Of a stretch of 64,000 nt of DNA, positions 1 through 12,226 are shown one piece after another (within the stretch, counting starts at the first letter, position 1; every line of letters starts with the position of its first letter). The position numbers were made by a program, and so were the translations under genes. Source of the DNA: Cloeon dipterum (Eukaryota; Arthropoda; Insecta; Ephemeroptera; Baetidae); contig NC_088790.1 of the NCBI RefSeq assembly GCF_949628265.1, positions 21,890,545 to 21,954,544 on the forward strand, given 5' to 3'. The notes below the pieces were generated by a model. The model was not told the DNA's origin. It was given only the letters and a program-made list of their open reading frames with translations, and ran no database searches.

Positions 1-2160
1 ATCATTTGATTTTTATGTGGTGATTAAAAGAAAGGTAACCCTTAACAAATTTGGATGGTGCGTTTTGAACTATAAAAAAGCACTGACTTCGCAAGGTTTT
101 TCCTGGTTAAATCATATAATATTGGGTGTTCTAATTTTAAACCTTCAATAACTGGAAATGTAGCACATTATTAATTTCAGGCATTTTTTTAACAACTAAA
201 ATTGATTAGGTTTTTCCCGGTGACAAACCCCGACTGCGACAAACAAATGCTCATCAAAAAGTAAAATGAGAGTGAGAGAGAAGCAAGGCCAAAAATCGCA
301 CCAGCACCAAATCCGGCGTACAGCCATTTGAAATTCACACTTCCACGTTAATGTATTCATCCAATTATCTCATAAATAAATTGAATCAAATTTTATTGCA
401 TCAAACAAGCGAACTATTTTGCGGCCGAGCGTTTCGGCTGTTTGTTTTCGATGGGATATCAATTATTTAGCCGGCGCTGTTTTATTATTGCCGCTGCTGA
501 TTTTATAAATCAACCCCCGCGCACGCCGCGTCCACGAAGCCTGCACGCTCTCATCATCATAAATAATAATACTTTCGGCCGCGCGCAATGACACGAACGC
601 AATAACATTAATTTGAAATGTCATTGCGTTGCGGCACAGCATCAGCCGGAGCAGCCGCCGCCCCCTCCGCCGCCCCCGGGCCTCCACGGCCGCCCCCTGC
701 CAGCCTCGCTCGCTCACACACACACCGCGCGCTCGCGTTTGATGGAGTCATTACGAATTCCTGGTGATGGGCTCAATTAAAATTTTCGCGCCGAATTGCT
801 GCCGCTCGTCAAAAGCGGCTCGTTGGCCTGGCCGCGCGCTTCATTAAATCACTCGCTAAATTCCATTAAAACGCCGTTCGCCTGCAACTCGCAGGAATCT
901 GCTATGCCGTAATCCAGCACGACCTGTAAGATCTGCGCTCTAAGGTAACTAAAAATGTTTATCTGCTTTATTTGATTAAATTTCTCCAAAAAGGGTAAAA
1001 GTATTATGCACTTATAAGTATTTAAAAATCAGGAAAATCACACAAGTTTAAACTGTCTAAATGGGTTTCTAATAAATCTAAATAGTTTTGTATATTTATA
1101 TTTTTGATATGAAAGGGAATAACAAGACTTCATCCTAGTTGATTGAAACATTTAAAGATTATTACCATTTTTATTACCTAATAATTACTGAAATTTTCAG
1201 TAGGTGTAGCTGCAAATTATATACATTAGTATCTTTTTGAAATCGTAACAATTATTAGATATTTAAAAATCTAAATAGTTTCAATTTAGTTTTCTTTATT
1301 GTAAATTAATTATGCATCTAAAAATTATTTTTGGAAGCATTTTTAAACATACATAACGCTATTGACTTTAGATAAATGATTATTTTTCGAGCATTCAAAT
1401 GTTGCACGTTCAGTAAACAATGACAAGTCATACAATTTTAATCAATTTTAACCATACTTAAAATTTTCTAATACCGTCAAAAATTCCAAAATCGTCTACC
1501 GTCTTTAAGGCGTGTATTAAAATCTTCTAAGTCAACTGAGAGTGTGCGGATAGAGAATAGCAAATGATATTGCAGTAAAAGTGAGCTGCTTAATTGAACG
1601 TATTTCTACAGAAAATTCTAACAAATTACAAAAAACTAAACAGCTTGCTCTTCACCGAGGAAGCTGCAATTATTTCCCACTAAAAGAATATTAATTAGTT
1701 GCACTCCAAAAGTAGGAAGTGTATTAATTTTGACGAGATTGACACTCTTCTGTTTAAGCAAAGGTCGTTGCGATGTCGACGATTTTTCCGCAACTGCGGC
1801 AGGTCGGTAGGTCTTCCGCGGCAGTCAGTCTGCAAGGCTGCCGGTGATGTATGTCCTTGGCTGGCAGCGTGTGTGTGAGCTGTGCGAGCGGTGGAGGAGG
1901 TGGAGGCTGCCCCGCTCCGCCGACGGTGGAGCTGCTGCCGCTGCTGCTGGCGCGGACCTGTCAGGGGCTTTGATGGACGGGCACATAAAAGTGACGCGCG
2001 GAATGGGCGCGCAGGCCTCCGTAAATCACTTTTATTACCCCGCCATCTTCATTTTCATATTTCATATTTGCATTTTCCCTGACTACAGCAGCAGCAGCAG
2101 CACAGCCCCATAATACGAGGCCGTGGGGAGGGTGGCGGGAGGGGAAATAATGTAAGGATA
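1..2160. other. non-coding stretch, no gene seen
   Basis: No reading frame here looks coding. By eye, GC-rich islands occupy about 420-920 and 1740-2130, and AT-rich DNA fills the rest. The islands carry homeodomain-type motifs (for example CATAAA at about 1984) and short CAG runs near 2086-2101. They resemble insect regulatory DNA, but no element is identified. Confidence 0.5.
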
Positions 2161-2273
2161 CTGAGAGAGAGCGAGAGAGAGAATAGCACCGACGCCAGAG
2201 CCATATAAATCTAGCTCTTTATGGCTAATTAGCCTTTTGTATGTGTATGTCTCTCTCGCTCGCTCTCTCTCAG
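2161..2273. repeat. GAGA/TCTC inverted repeat around a homeodomain-type motif
   Basis: The left arm (2161-2182) is a GA-rich run beginning CTGAGAGAGAGCGAG. The right arm (2250-2273) is nearly its reverse complement, ending CTCTCTCTCAG. The 67-base spacer holds CATATAAAT and TTTATGGCTAATTAG (2218-2232), which joins a caudal/Abd-B-type site to an Antennapedia-type TAATTA core. GA repeats are known GAGA-factor targets in insects. A regulatory role is inferred. Confidence 0.5.
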
Positions 2274-5200
2274 AGTCGAGGCTCTCTCTCTCTCTCTCCC
2301 TGGCGCGCGGCGGACGAAAAAGGCCAAGGAAATATTTTTTCGCGCGCACAAAAAGCCGAGCGAGCGTTATGGCAGCGCGGCCATTGTTTCAAGGAGCATA
2401 AATTCCGGCCGAAATGTCAAGTGGTAAATCAAAATTTTCTTTTCCTCGCCCGCCAGACTGCCGCACTTTTTGCCAAAACGCCTCGCTTGCTTGATCGCGC
2501 ACAGCAGCAGCAGCAGCAGCAGCTTCAGACCGATCTGCAGCAAATCAGATCGGCATAGGGTGCACTTCAGTAATGTGTGAGGCTACTGCATTAGTTGGAA
2601 AATGCGATATTGTAAAAATATTGCTATTGTAAAACGGGATATTTAATTTGTATAAAATTTAACATTAGCAATCTATGAAACTCTGCACGTTGAAGATGAT
2701 TATCTTTGTTAATTTGAATTTTTCTGAAATATTTTAATGAAAACTTATATTATATTAATTATTTGACTCTATTTAAAGCTTCCAAATAGTTCATTTATTA
2801 TCTATAAAAACATTTCGTGTATTTACAACAGTGTGAAGTCTTCTTTGTTAAAAATCAATCGCAATCAACCTTAAAAATCATCTCTCGCGCCTTAAAGTTT
2901 GATCGCAATCAAGATTAAACTGGACTCAATGCCCGATTTGATTACGAAGTCAAACACGCAATTGCAAAAATCAATACATTGCGCTGTCTGCCGGTCTGCC
3001 ATTCACATGCAGCGTGCAAAAGCGATTTCCCAATCTGTCTCAATCCCCCGTGCGTCAAGCAGAGGAGCAGGGAAAAAAGGGAAAAACGATGCTGCCTGCG
3101 AGAGTAATCCAAGGCCCCTCTCAGTTATTATTTATAAATTATTGCAGCGCGGCTTCAAAGTCTTTCCGGCGGCTCTCTTTCTCTTTTAATGCAATTATTA
3201 CACTGAGTCACAGAGTGCACTTACTTTTTATGTATAATCAATACGCGCCGAGAGCGGACGAGCGAGCGAGAGCTAGCAGCACAGCGGCGGGTGATGTATT
3301 TTTTCACCCCTGACGCCGCTGCCACCGTTTTCCTCCGCCCGATTCGGCGTGTTGTGCCAAAAACCGAGTCGGCTGCCGCGCTGCTGACTGAGGAGCAAAC
3401 CGCGTGAACGCCTTAATTCGCTCGTCTAGGCCAGCCTCACGACGCGCCGGACCTGCCGGCTGCCTAATTACCAAAATCGCAGGCGCTTGGCAGTGCAACG
3501 GAATTATTTGAATTTACCAATGCTTGAGGTTGTGCTATTATGGCTTTTGCAGAGCTCAACATTTTCGAACAAAGGGGTTAAACAAAAATCAAGCTGACTT
3601 CAAAGATTTTTTACGTAGCTTGAATTCGCACAGTTCCAAAATAGTGGTTTCTAGACTGTTTCCCAATCGGTTGATTTAGATGGTTGTTAGGGTTTCATTA
3701 ATAGCAAAGCTCCCACGCACTTGAGAGATAGCTTCCGTTATTGTATCAAAAAGAGTTAGGTTTATCACTGATCCTTTCTTAAAATCAAAGAATACAAGAA
3801 AATAAATTTATTGTGCTTTTGGATCTATTAAAACCTCTTAAATAGGACTAAAAAACAGATCCATTTTTTGGGCTGGAAATTACCACCTGAAATAATAAAT
3901 TTTAGAACTTTTGCTCCCACGAGTTAGAAAATTGAACTTTCCAACGATGACATTCATACTTCTTTGGACGCTTCTAGTTATTTTTGACGATTTAAACGTG
4001 GTTATAATGGCTAAAAATGGCATTATATGCCTTTTTTATGGTACCACGACGGTTGAAAATTCAGGAAAAAATGTTAATATGTCTTAAATTCATAACCCTA
4101 ATCATAATTCAACGAAAAATGGTTTCAAAATTTGATTTTCAGTTAAACAATTCCCACTTGAATTTCCAATAGTTTGTTTTCTTTCAGAGCCCCAAAGGTA
4201 GCACTAAAATCAATTGTAAAACTCCAAACATTCATAAGACTATATCAAATGTAAATCCCTGCTTGCAAGCCTGACCAGTGAGTGCAGCAATCGCTTCGAT
4301 AAATCAGGCGGCACTGATGGCGTTTTACAAACCGAGTGCCCAGGTGGAAAATAACAAATGTTCAGCAAAAACGAGGGCGGCTATCCGAAGCGCGCGCGCG
4401 GGCGAATGGTAATAATCTGCTGACCGCAACACCTCAAGCTATTTATGAGGCAAGATTGTTGCTGACTCCGATCTAATAAAACGACCGTGGAAGGTGAGCC
4501 ACCCCCTCGGACGACGAGGCCACCCCCACGGCGCTCGACAAACAGAAAAGCAATTTCAGGCGCGGAAAAGAGCGCAGCAAATAATGTTTTCCTTTCCAAA
4601 CTGTGCCGCCGGATAAAACGATGATGCAAGATTTGAATTCTTCTGTTTTCGCAAGTAAATTAATCTTGCAACTGAACAATGTTGAAAATTGAGGAAGAAT
4701 AATTTGATTCGCGATTCCTTTGTAATACTGTTAAGCCTTTAAAAATATATGAATGCTATTCAAGTTACTGCTCAAATTACTTTAATGAACGACATTTAAT
4801 TCATGAAGCTACAAGTTAAATAAAACACTGATTTAATTGATTAAAAAAATATTGAAATTTTAACATTAATTATTATTACACTAAACCAACTTTTGGTTTT
4901 CCCAAATAAATATTGTGCAGATTTTTTTACCTTTTTAAGGGAAAAATAAAATTAAGGTTTGTTTTGTTAATTATTATTTTAATTGTTTGAAATAATAGCA
5001 GCACGCTGCACAATCAATCATGAAAATGTTTGAGCACTTCATTATTTGAAATTCCTATGGCAATATTTATTAAACTAATATTTTGTGTTAAGCAACAAAA
5101 CAAACACTGAAGTTGCGCCTGTAAAATCAGAATTTTTATCCTTAATTGATAGCGTTTTCATTTGTGCAGCAGCTTTTATTTTCATCGCGACACATTTCCT

Positions 5201-8200
5201 GAATTTGGCAACAAGTTTCAGCGGCAATTTTGATCTCTAAGCAAACACTTGTGTAGCGGCAAAGGAGCGAAGATGGAGCGGTCTAATTTGGCTGAAGCCG
5301 TTCTCTGAGGAAACGAGCTTCATCAATTCAAGAGGCCCGAGGTTTCCGTGCTCGGCTTGTTGTGCTCGACGCGGCAGCTGCCGGGTGCCGAGGATAGATG
5401 CCAGCACGCAGTTATGCCCGTCCGCTCCGTTGCGAACTGACTGTGGAGAATTTGCTTCAAATTGACTCAACAGCAGAACGGTACTACAGTCATCTACAAA
5501 CGATTTTGTCTTGTAATGGAAATTTCCGGGTGAATTACCTCCACTTTTTTTATTTGTCTGTATAAATTAACAAAATTTCTGTTAAATGAATTAATTTTCA
5601 AGGAAAGTAAAAATACAGCTTAATAAGTTTTAACAAGTACACGATCTTTTTTAACTCTCAGGTAGCTTGGCGTGATGTGAACAGATAGTTCAGTCGTCTA
5701 AAGTTTTGTTGCAACGGTTTAAACTACCCACGGAGCCAGAAACAATATAAAAATATTTTTAAATTTAATTTGAAAATAACTTTATATTCTCAATAGCCTT
5801 ACGAAATTTAGTATATGAACAAAACTACATTTTTTGACGAGACATTCTGATGGACAGGTCATTCCACAAGTTTTTCCTGTTTTTTTTTACTCTAGCTTTT
5901 CAAACATCTGTATAACAAATAGAAAACTACACATATTAATTAATGTGTTGGAAATATCCCTTTATTTCCTTTCACATCAACACTTTTACACTTTTAATTT
6001 CGCTCTGATCAAATTTAAAGCGTGTTAAAATATGAAATTTATTTTTTTAATTAAAAATAGCTCAAATGGAGTTAGATTATTTTATCAGTCACCTCTAAAA
6101 AACTCAAATTAATTAAACTGAAATCATGAATAATTAAGAATATTCGCAGCAATCGGGACATCCTTGAAATTTGAAGGAGTCACGGGTCATCCATGTTTTA
6201 ACCTTTAACCTCATTCCTCTGTTTTTCTCTGAAGACACATTTTGACTTTTTAAATCACAATATACTCGGATAAGTTTAAATTTTATTCATGTTTATTCTT
6301 GCTCTAGTCAAATACAATGATGAATTTTTGCAAAATTATTTTCATTTCTGTTCCAATTTACAAGCTTTAAAAGAAAATGCTAATCGAGAGTACAATTAAA
6401 TCTAAAACAAATATTTGAAATTCGTAAAAACTAGGGAGAAGCCGACTTTGATTTGTGCGGTACATTTTAAATAAGGGACTGACTTGACTAAATATCTGAA
6501 CTTTTCTCCTATAATTATTCTTTTAATATTTTTATAATAAAGATCTCACGCTACATTTTGTCGTATGCCATATTTATACCATATCTCTTAATTGAATCCA
6601 TTATTAACAGATTAATTTAAAACGTACATCATGTTGTTGCAAGACTGTTGATGAACGTGTCAAAACAAGCAAATCCTCCGCCCTTTCAGACTCCCCGCGT
6701 TCATCCATGTTAATAATATTCGGGCGGGGAAGAAAGGGAGGCTTGCGAAGGGGATGAAATTTGCGAGCGCACTTAAATAAAACCGAGTGCGTGTCTAATA
6801 TACAAATGTGTATCTGCTTGCCGCGCGTCTGCCCACTGCAATTTATATACGTATTCGATATTCTTTTGGACACATCTTTGCCAAAGATCCCGTCTTCTTT
6901 AAATATTCCGTTTGTCTGCGTGAGAGGAGCTTGCGCGAGATTAAAGTGTGTTGCAGGGTTTAACGCGCGCGGGGATTATTTCATACACGTTGGATGGCAT
7001 TTGACTTGAGGCGAGCCAGCCAGCAAGCAACCCTCTCTGTTTGTTGTGCTGCACAGTCGGTTTGTTGTGGCAATGCACTTAGGTCTCTCGCGTCGCCCTT
7101 CTGCCTGTCTATCTGAATATTAAGCACCCCTTTCCTTTTCCGCAGCAGCATCTCCTCGCTAACGCTATTACACACACGCCTACAAGATCAGGGATTACGC
7201 ACGCATGATTTGTAATCATAACTGGCTGACTTTATTGCATTCCGACAAAGGCGATGCGGATTCCTTGGGTTTAGGGTTAAGACCAGAGCCATTTTAATAT
7301 GTCAAACAAAGGATTCAAAAGGGGTTTGAATGACCAAATGAGGTTTTTCGTTAAATTAAAAGTTTTTAAATGAGCTTGAATTTTTAGATTTTTAAACACC
7401 CTTAAAATCATCTAAATCCAACTTTAGAGTCCAAAACATCTTAAACTGTCTAACACCAACTAAATTACCGTGAAAATGGTTAAAAGGTCCAGATTCCAAG
7501 TCTAATTAACATTTGGCTGAAAGGTACCTTTTCTTGTCAGCGAGTCCATCTGGATCTGAAACAAAACTGTGCGTGAAAGGATCACCGAAAAATTACAAGA
7601 AAAATCTCTGAAAAATGATAAAATTAGGAATATCATCAATCCATTTGAAATTTTCTGATTAAATTGTAAATAGGACCCAGAACCATCGTAAAGGGTTGTC
7701 TCCACTTCGAAACTCCGTTTAAACTTCCATAATTTTAATATAATAATAATTTTTGAAAGTAAATATTGACACTCGGAAAAGGATTAAAAATATTTGACAC
7801 TCTAAAGGAACCTTATTACAACATTTCCAGAACCAATTAACAATATTTTAAAAACCATTCCTCTTAGTTTTCGAATAAAAATTTAAATAAGACAGTTTAA
7901 TTATATTTTTCATCATGAAAAGACCAAAACGTGATCAGGAATCTGTGAATCACACAAATAATTTAGAAAAAAAAATCATAAAATATTCCAGTTTTATTAG
8001 CTGATTTAGAGACACATTTATTTCAAACAGCACATTAATATTTATTCCCAGCTGTGAAATATTGGATTGTTGAGTGGTTTGATGCATAATTGGGAAAGAA
8101 ATATAGGCCTCTCGATTTTTGATAAATATAATTTAGATTCAAGTCGAAACTACGGTTCATCGTGCCGTCAACTGCATTGGAGTGACGTGATTTACAGCCG

Positions 8201-9690
8201 GAGCAACTTTTGCGCAGTGATTTGCGTGATTTTTGACCCGCAACCCTCTGCTGATGAACTGCTGTCAGACACGAACATCGTTCTCCTTGTTGGAGAATGT
8301 TTTATTGCAGCTGACCAGAGCAGCAGTGCGAGCGAGAAAGACAGGCCAGGAAACCCGCTAACTAGCCACTGACGAAACGGAATTTCTACACCGAAATTAA
8401 TTCACATTGATTTTTAAAATTGCAGGGCAAGAACAAATTACACGCTCTCAAAACAATTTTAAATTGAATCACGGTTGTACTGTTCTTTTCCTATTTTTTC
8501 CAAATATAATTGAGACAGAATTTTGATATCCTTTAGTTCAAGCTACGGAAGAAGTCTGTACAGATTCTAAAATTCTCAGATCGTCAAAATATTATAGAAT
8601 TACAATTTGAAATATAATTATTCTTATATTTATTTAAAAATCCCATATTTAATAATATTATGAGCGATTTTTGTGATTGATTGCAGTGATTTGATACTAA
8701 TTGCCTCTCTTTCTACATAAAGTGGCTTTCTTAGGCTGACCAAATCCTCTTTCACCGTCTACGATAGTCACAACAACCCTCGTCGCATGACCTTTTGAAG
8801 TCAGAAGTCTGCGGCAGAACATTTCGAATAAAGCTCACACAATTAGCCGGGCTTGCATTAGTGAGTAAAAACTCGCCGTTCATCAGGCATTCTGCCTGTT
8901 GAAGAGATCCCGGTGGATTAGCCTTTGCATTTTCCAGAAAAGTAGCAAATACACACTTCTGGTCAGTGTGTGATGGTAATTATTGTGACTGCTGCTGCGC
9001 ACAAAGGCCTAAGCCGCTGACAAGCAGCCTGTGTCTTTGCCTCGCTCTATAATTACAAAGTCGTCGGCAAAGAGTTCGCCCGCACGGCCGGGTCGCCGAG
9101 AGAAGGCTGCTTTTAATATTTGATGAGCACCTCTTACCGCCCCAGACTTATTGCTAATTACTCGGGACACAAGATCGGAATTTATGCACGAAATTAGCGG
9201 CGTCATTACGCGCCCGCCTGCATATTTCAGGTGCTGCTGGTTGCTGGCTGGCCTGCCAACCCTCCTCTTGCGGCGCACACCGGAGGAAAAGCGGTTTCGC
9301 CACTATCGCATTAATCGCCGATTTATGGTAATTGTTTCCGGTGCTCAAGGAACACTCGGGGACGAGTTTGAAATATACAAAATGTCCTGTTGGCAAACTC
9401 TCTACTTAAAATTTGCTCGGTGTGTGGTTTTGAAAAATTTATGAATTTCCTCTTGCCTCACTCTACACACATACACCTGCAAAAACTGATTTGTTGTAAT
9501 CGGCCAAAAAGTAACACACAGGGGAGAGACTGGAATGTTTTCTGAAGCATTTCTTGCATATTATGCATTATGGTAGTTGAACGCAGAGTCAGCTCGTCAG
9601 CTGCATGCTTTTCACTCTTTTTCAATAAATTTACTTGTTTGAAATATTTTAGAATTGCCTTATTCTCTCGTTTTAATTTCATTTATCTGA
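2274..9690. other. non-coding stretch with GC-rich islands, no gene seen
   Basis: Only chance frames are present. GC-rich islands by eye lie at about 2274-2560, 3000-3500, 4280-4640, 5230-5480, 6640-7210, 8140-8380 and 8860-9390, and AT-rich DNA separates them. A (CAG)7 run lies at 2502-2522. A TTTATGGTAATTG homeodomain-type site lies at about 9322-9334. A short imperfect palindrome (GGCAT...ATGCC) lies near 4019-4031. I see no splice-linked exons. Confidence 0.45.
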
Positions 9691-9701
9691 AACCATTATC
9701 A

Positions 9702-9890
9702 TTTGAGTGCTTTTTCTTGTATAAAAGCAAACGCAGAAGCAATTAAATACTGATGATAACTACTAAGAAAGTTGATGTCAGGTTGAATCAAAACTTTGTC
9801 TTCAAATTAAGCAAATTGCAATATTCCACACCAGCAAAAAGGTCAACATTGCATAAAAAGGCCATTGAGACATTGCAAGGATAAAGTTTA
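9702..9890 (+). promoter_or_regulatory. promoter of the decayed first secreted-peptide copy
   Basis: Three blocks match the promoter of the intact gene at 23812: TTTGAGTGCTTTTT (9702-9715), AAGTTGATGTCAGG (9769-9782, 127 bases before the ATG), and a TATA-like CATAAAAAG (9852-9860) about 31 bases before AAAGTTTAAC. A second TATAAAAG at 9720-9727 has no counterpart in the paralogue. The order and spacing of the blocks are seen directly. Promoter function is inferred from their conservation. Confidence 0.6.
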
Positions 9891-9908
9891 ACCCTGAACC
9901 TTGGCAAA

Positions 9909-10323
9909 ATGACACATATGGTGCTGTTCGTCGTACTTCTGACTTTTCTTGGATGCGAGACTTCCACATTTGTTGCAATTTAATTATTTCCTATAATATC
10001 ATCATTATTTAAACCATTGATTAAAATGCTGGTGGTAAAGCAGCAGTCATAGTTCCTCTTCTTCCACCTGATTTTCCACCCCAACCTCCTGAAATATGCG
10101 TCCTATACCACATATTTGAGTGTGCCAACTAAGCCTCTACATTCTGTACTAACATATATGATTTTAAAATCTATCAATTGTGAGAATTAATTGAAATTTC
10201 CAACTGATTAATTTGCTGAATAACATTAAAAACTGGTTCCATTGGCGAGCAGAACTTGCTCTCAATCATCTTCAAAACGCAGAGCCAAAAACTGTTGACG
10301 TAAACGATAATTTGAACAAGTAA
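9909..10323 (+). pseudogene. decayed secreted-peptide gene (copy 1 of the cluster)
   Basis: The leader begins MTHMVLFVVLLTFLGC, which is signal-peptide-like, and has the same promoter and start context as the intact copies at 10916 and 23812. A block at about 10028-10099 matches exon 2 of the 23812 gene and reads as a proline-rich peptide (PPDFPPQPP). A block at 10204-10323 matches exon 3 of the 10916 gene (LINLLN against LSNLQN) and ends in TAA. A matching 3' UTR follows to about 10355, with the polyadenylation signal changed to AATCAA. Three of the four expected splice sites are lost: donor 1 reads GA instead of GT, and both acceptors read AA instead of AG. As it stands, exon 1 runs into TAA after 24 residues. 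I call it a recent pseudogene, although the frames of all blocks remain open. Confidence 0.7.
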
Positions 10324-10776
10324 CATATCTCATTTTATGTTAGAAATCAATCAAAATGCAATTTTCAATCAATCCAATAAATTTAATAATGAGCTGACAG
10401 CAACATCTGTGTATTTTTTCAGCTAATAACTAGGGTTTAATTAATGTAGAGATTTTTATCAATTTTGTAAATCTTACTTTATATATTTTTGAAAACAGTT
10501 TATGTACTCCATAGACTGCATCACTAAATTCGAGTTGATATTTCAACTATTTAATTTAGATTTCCTTTATTCGGCAGTATCTCGGTAACACATCCAAGTG
10601 TGAAAAAAATACAACACTTTCATTGCTTTAAAAATGTAGAAGTAAAATATACTTTGACGTTTTCTCTTTTGCTCCAATTAATTATCTTCCACTTTATCTA
10701 CACGCCATATCATTTTCTGCTGCCTTTTTACGTGGTAGAAATAATTAAAAAAAAAACTGATAACTGTTCCCACGGC

Positions 10777-10900
10777 AAGTTGGTGTCACGCTGCATCGAA
10801 ACTACGCACAATTATGAACAAATCAAAAGAGTCCACGCCAGCGAACAGGACACGAAAGCATATAAATTGAGTTGAGAAATTATAAGGGAACAGTATAACA
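10777..10900 (+). promoter_or_regulatory. promoter of secreted-peptide gene 2
   Basis: AAGTTGGTGTCACG (10777-10790) corresponds to AAGTTGATGTCAGG of copies 1 and 3, at 126 bases before the ATG. It is preceded by ACTGATAACTG, as in the others. TATAAA (10861-10866) lies about 31 bases before the conserved ACAGTATAACACTGGCC, so transcription probably starts near 10891. That leaves a 5' UTR of only about 25 bases. The start site is inferred from core-promoter spacing. Confidence 0.65.
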
Positions 10901-10915
10901 CTGGCCATCGTCGAA

Positions 10916-11333
10916 ATGAGATTCCTTGTGTTATTCGCTGTGCTTCTGACAGTAGCGGTCTCCTTCGCGAGTAAGTCACATTTAATATGATTAAATAGTA
11001 TGAATTGTCTCATATATTTCATAGGTGCTGAAGAAGAAACTGCTGGGGGTGATGTGACTCCAGCGCCACAACCAGGAAATCCTATGTTACCTTCGAATAT
11101 CGTACTTAGATAAAATTGCAAGTTAAATTGGAAATTAATTTAAGAAATTTCAGCTCAGCAACCTGCAAAATTTGATGAATAAGATAAGGGAGACTTTGGG
11201 TCTCGCTAGATCCATTCCTGTCCTCAAGGAGGTTTCTAGGGGTGAAGCGTCAGAGAAGGAAGAACGGGAGAGATTTATGCAAAAGAAGAGGGAAAAAACT
11301 TCAACCAAAGCTCCTGTGACTCCTGCTGAATGA
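10916..11333 (+). CDS. secreted-peptide family gene 2 (103 aa, 3 exons)
   Basis: Exons are 10916-10970, 11025-11101 and 11154-11333. Both introns are GT-AG (54 and 52 bases), and the joined frame is open for 103 codons to TGA. Residues 1-18 (MRFLVLFAVLLTVAVSFA) are a typical signal peptide with a good cleavage site at SFA/SA, so the product should be secreted. Residues 19-44 are acidic, then rich in Pro and Gly. Residues 45-71 (from LSNLQNLMNKIRE) could form an amphipathic helix. Residues 72-103 are highly charged (EKEERERF, KKREK). There are no cysteines in the mature part. Exon sizes, intron phases (1, 0) and flanking sequences match gene 3 at 23812, so the two are paralogues even though the mature proteins barely align. 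I do not recognise a named family; function is unknown. The start is supported by the signal peptide and the conserved context before ATG. Confidence 0.85.
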
Positions 11334-11375
11334 GCCACGCGATTTGAGTGAACTACATTGTTCAATTCCTCCGGC

Positions 11376-11381
11376 AATAAA
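11376..11381 (+). terminator. polyadenylation signal of gene 2
   Basis: AATAAA lies 43 bases after the stop. The preceding 3' UTR (ATTTGAGTGAACTACATTG...) aligns with that of gene 3, which supports common descent. Confidence 0.75.
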
Positions 11382-11673
11382 TTGGGAACTTTAAAAATGC
11401 ATTTTACAATATATAGCACAATAGATTTAAAGAACAAAATTAAAAATACGTTTTGAACTCAGAAAAATGATTCAGAAAGAGACTTTTTAAAATTTTTTGT
11501 TGGTTATGCCTGTTTTGAGATAAGCGACTCCCTCGTGAAACTTCCAATAACATCACGAACGAATAACATGGGCACACAGGCCTCATTGAAAGGAGTCCAG
11601 TCCAGAAAACGCTACTGCCCCCACACCGAGGTCTTTTATTGAAATGCTAGACATTCGTTACGTGAAACAAAAC

Positions 11674-12013
11674 CAGCCCGTTGGCTCGCATTGTTGAGGC
11701 ATTCTCAAGTGTGCCAAAGAAATGGGAGACATTTGAGTAGTTCGGGGATCTGATCTGACACTGGCTGTCCAATGTCAGAGATGGCAAAAGGTGGTTCATT
11801 TAGTGACTCGAAATTGCTCAACGGGCTGGGAGGCGCACCGACGCCGACTCGCAACTTGCTGGTTTTCGCACCTTCAGGGACAAATGTCTGGCGTTTCAAT
11901 AAAAGACCTCGGTGCGGGGAGGCAAAAAAATGGCCACATTGGCTCCTCTGCGGCCACTCGGGTCCCTTATTGTCCGCTCGGCGGTGTTATTGGGACTCGA
12001 TAAGCTCATAGCC
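11674..12013 (+). repeat. dispersed repeat copy A with degraded ribonuclease-kappa-like exon
   Basis: This segment aligns along its whole length with the reverse complement of 22861-23229. Shared blocks include GTTGGCTCGCATTGTT, CCAATGTCAGAGATGGCAAAA, CACTTGCTGGTTTTCGCACC (with few differences) and the end TAAGCTCATAG. The part homologous to the candidate exon in copy B is frameshifted here, and its donor is changed from GTAAGC to ATAAGC. A short-frame peptide still reads LLCGHSGPLLSA. It is therefore a broken copy. Identity looks like roughly three quarters by eye. Confidence 0.7.
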
Positions 12014-12060
12014 CATGGTATGTGCTGAGGAGAGGTTCAAAATAATAAAAAATCAATCAC

Positions 12061-12226
12061 GCAAACCAGCAAGTGTCGAGTCGGAAAGCTTCCGCAATCC
12101 TTCCAAATCTGAATGAACTAGTCATTGCAAGGCAAGAATCAAATTTGGGCGCAAATCAACCCCAAACATCGCTCGGATTGTCACTTAGCAAGTGCATGCA
12201 TTCAACAATTGAAGCCAATGGCTTGG
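12061..12226 (-). repeat. dispersed repeat copy A', inverted next to copy A
   Basis: The reverse complement matches copy C at 32411-32620 in order: GGCT-CAATGTT-AATGCAT, AATCCGAGCGAT, TTGCAATGAC-AGT, CAGATTTGG-GGATTGCG, AAGCTTTCC-ACTCG, ACTTGCT-GTTT. It also shares its first and last blocks with copies A and B. It lies about 50 bases from copy A in the opposite orientation. Confidence 0.65.
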
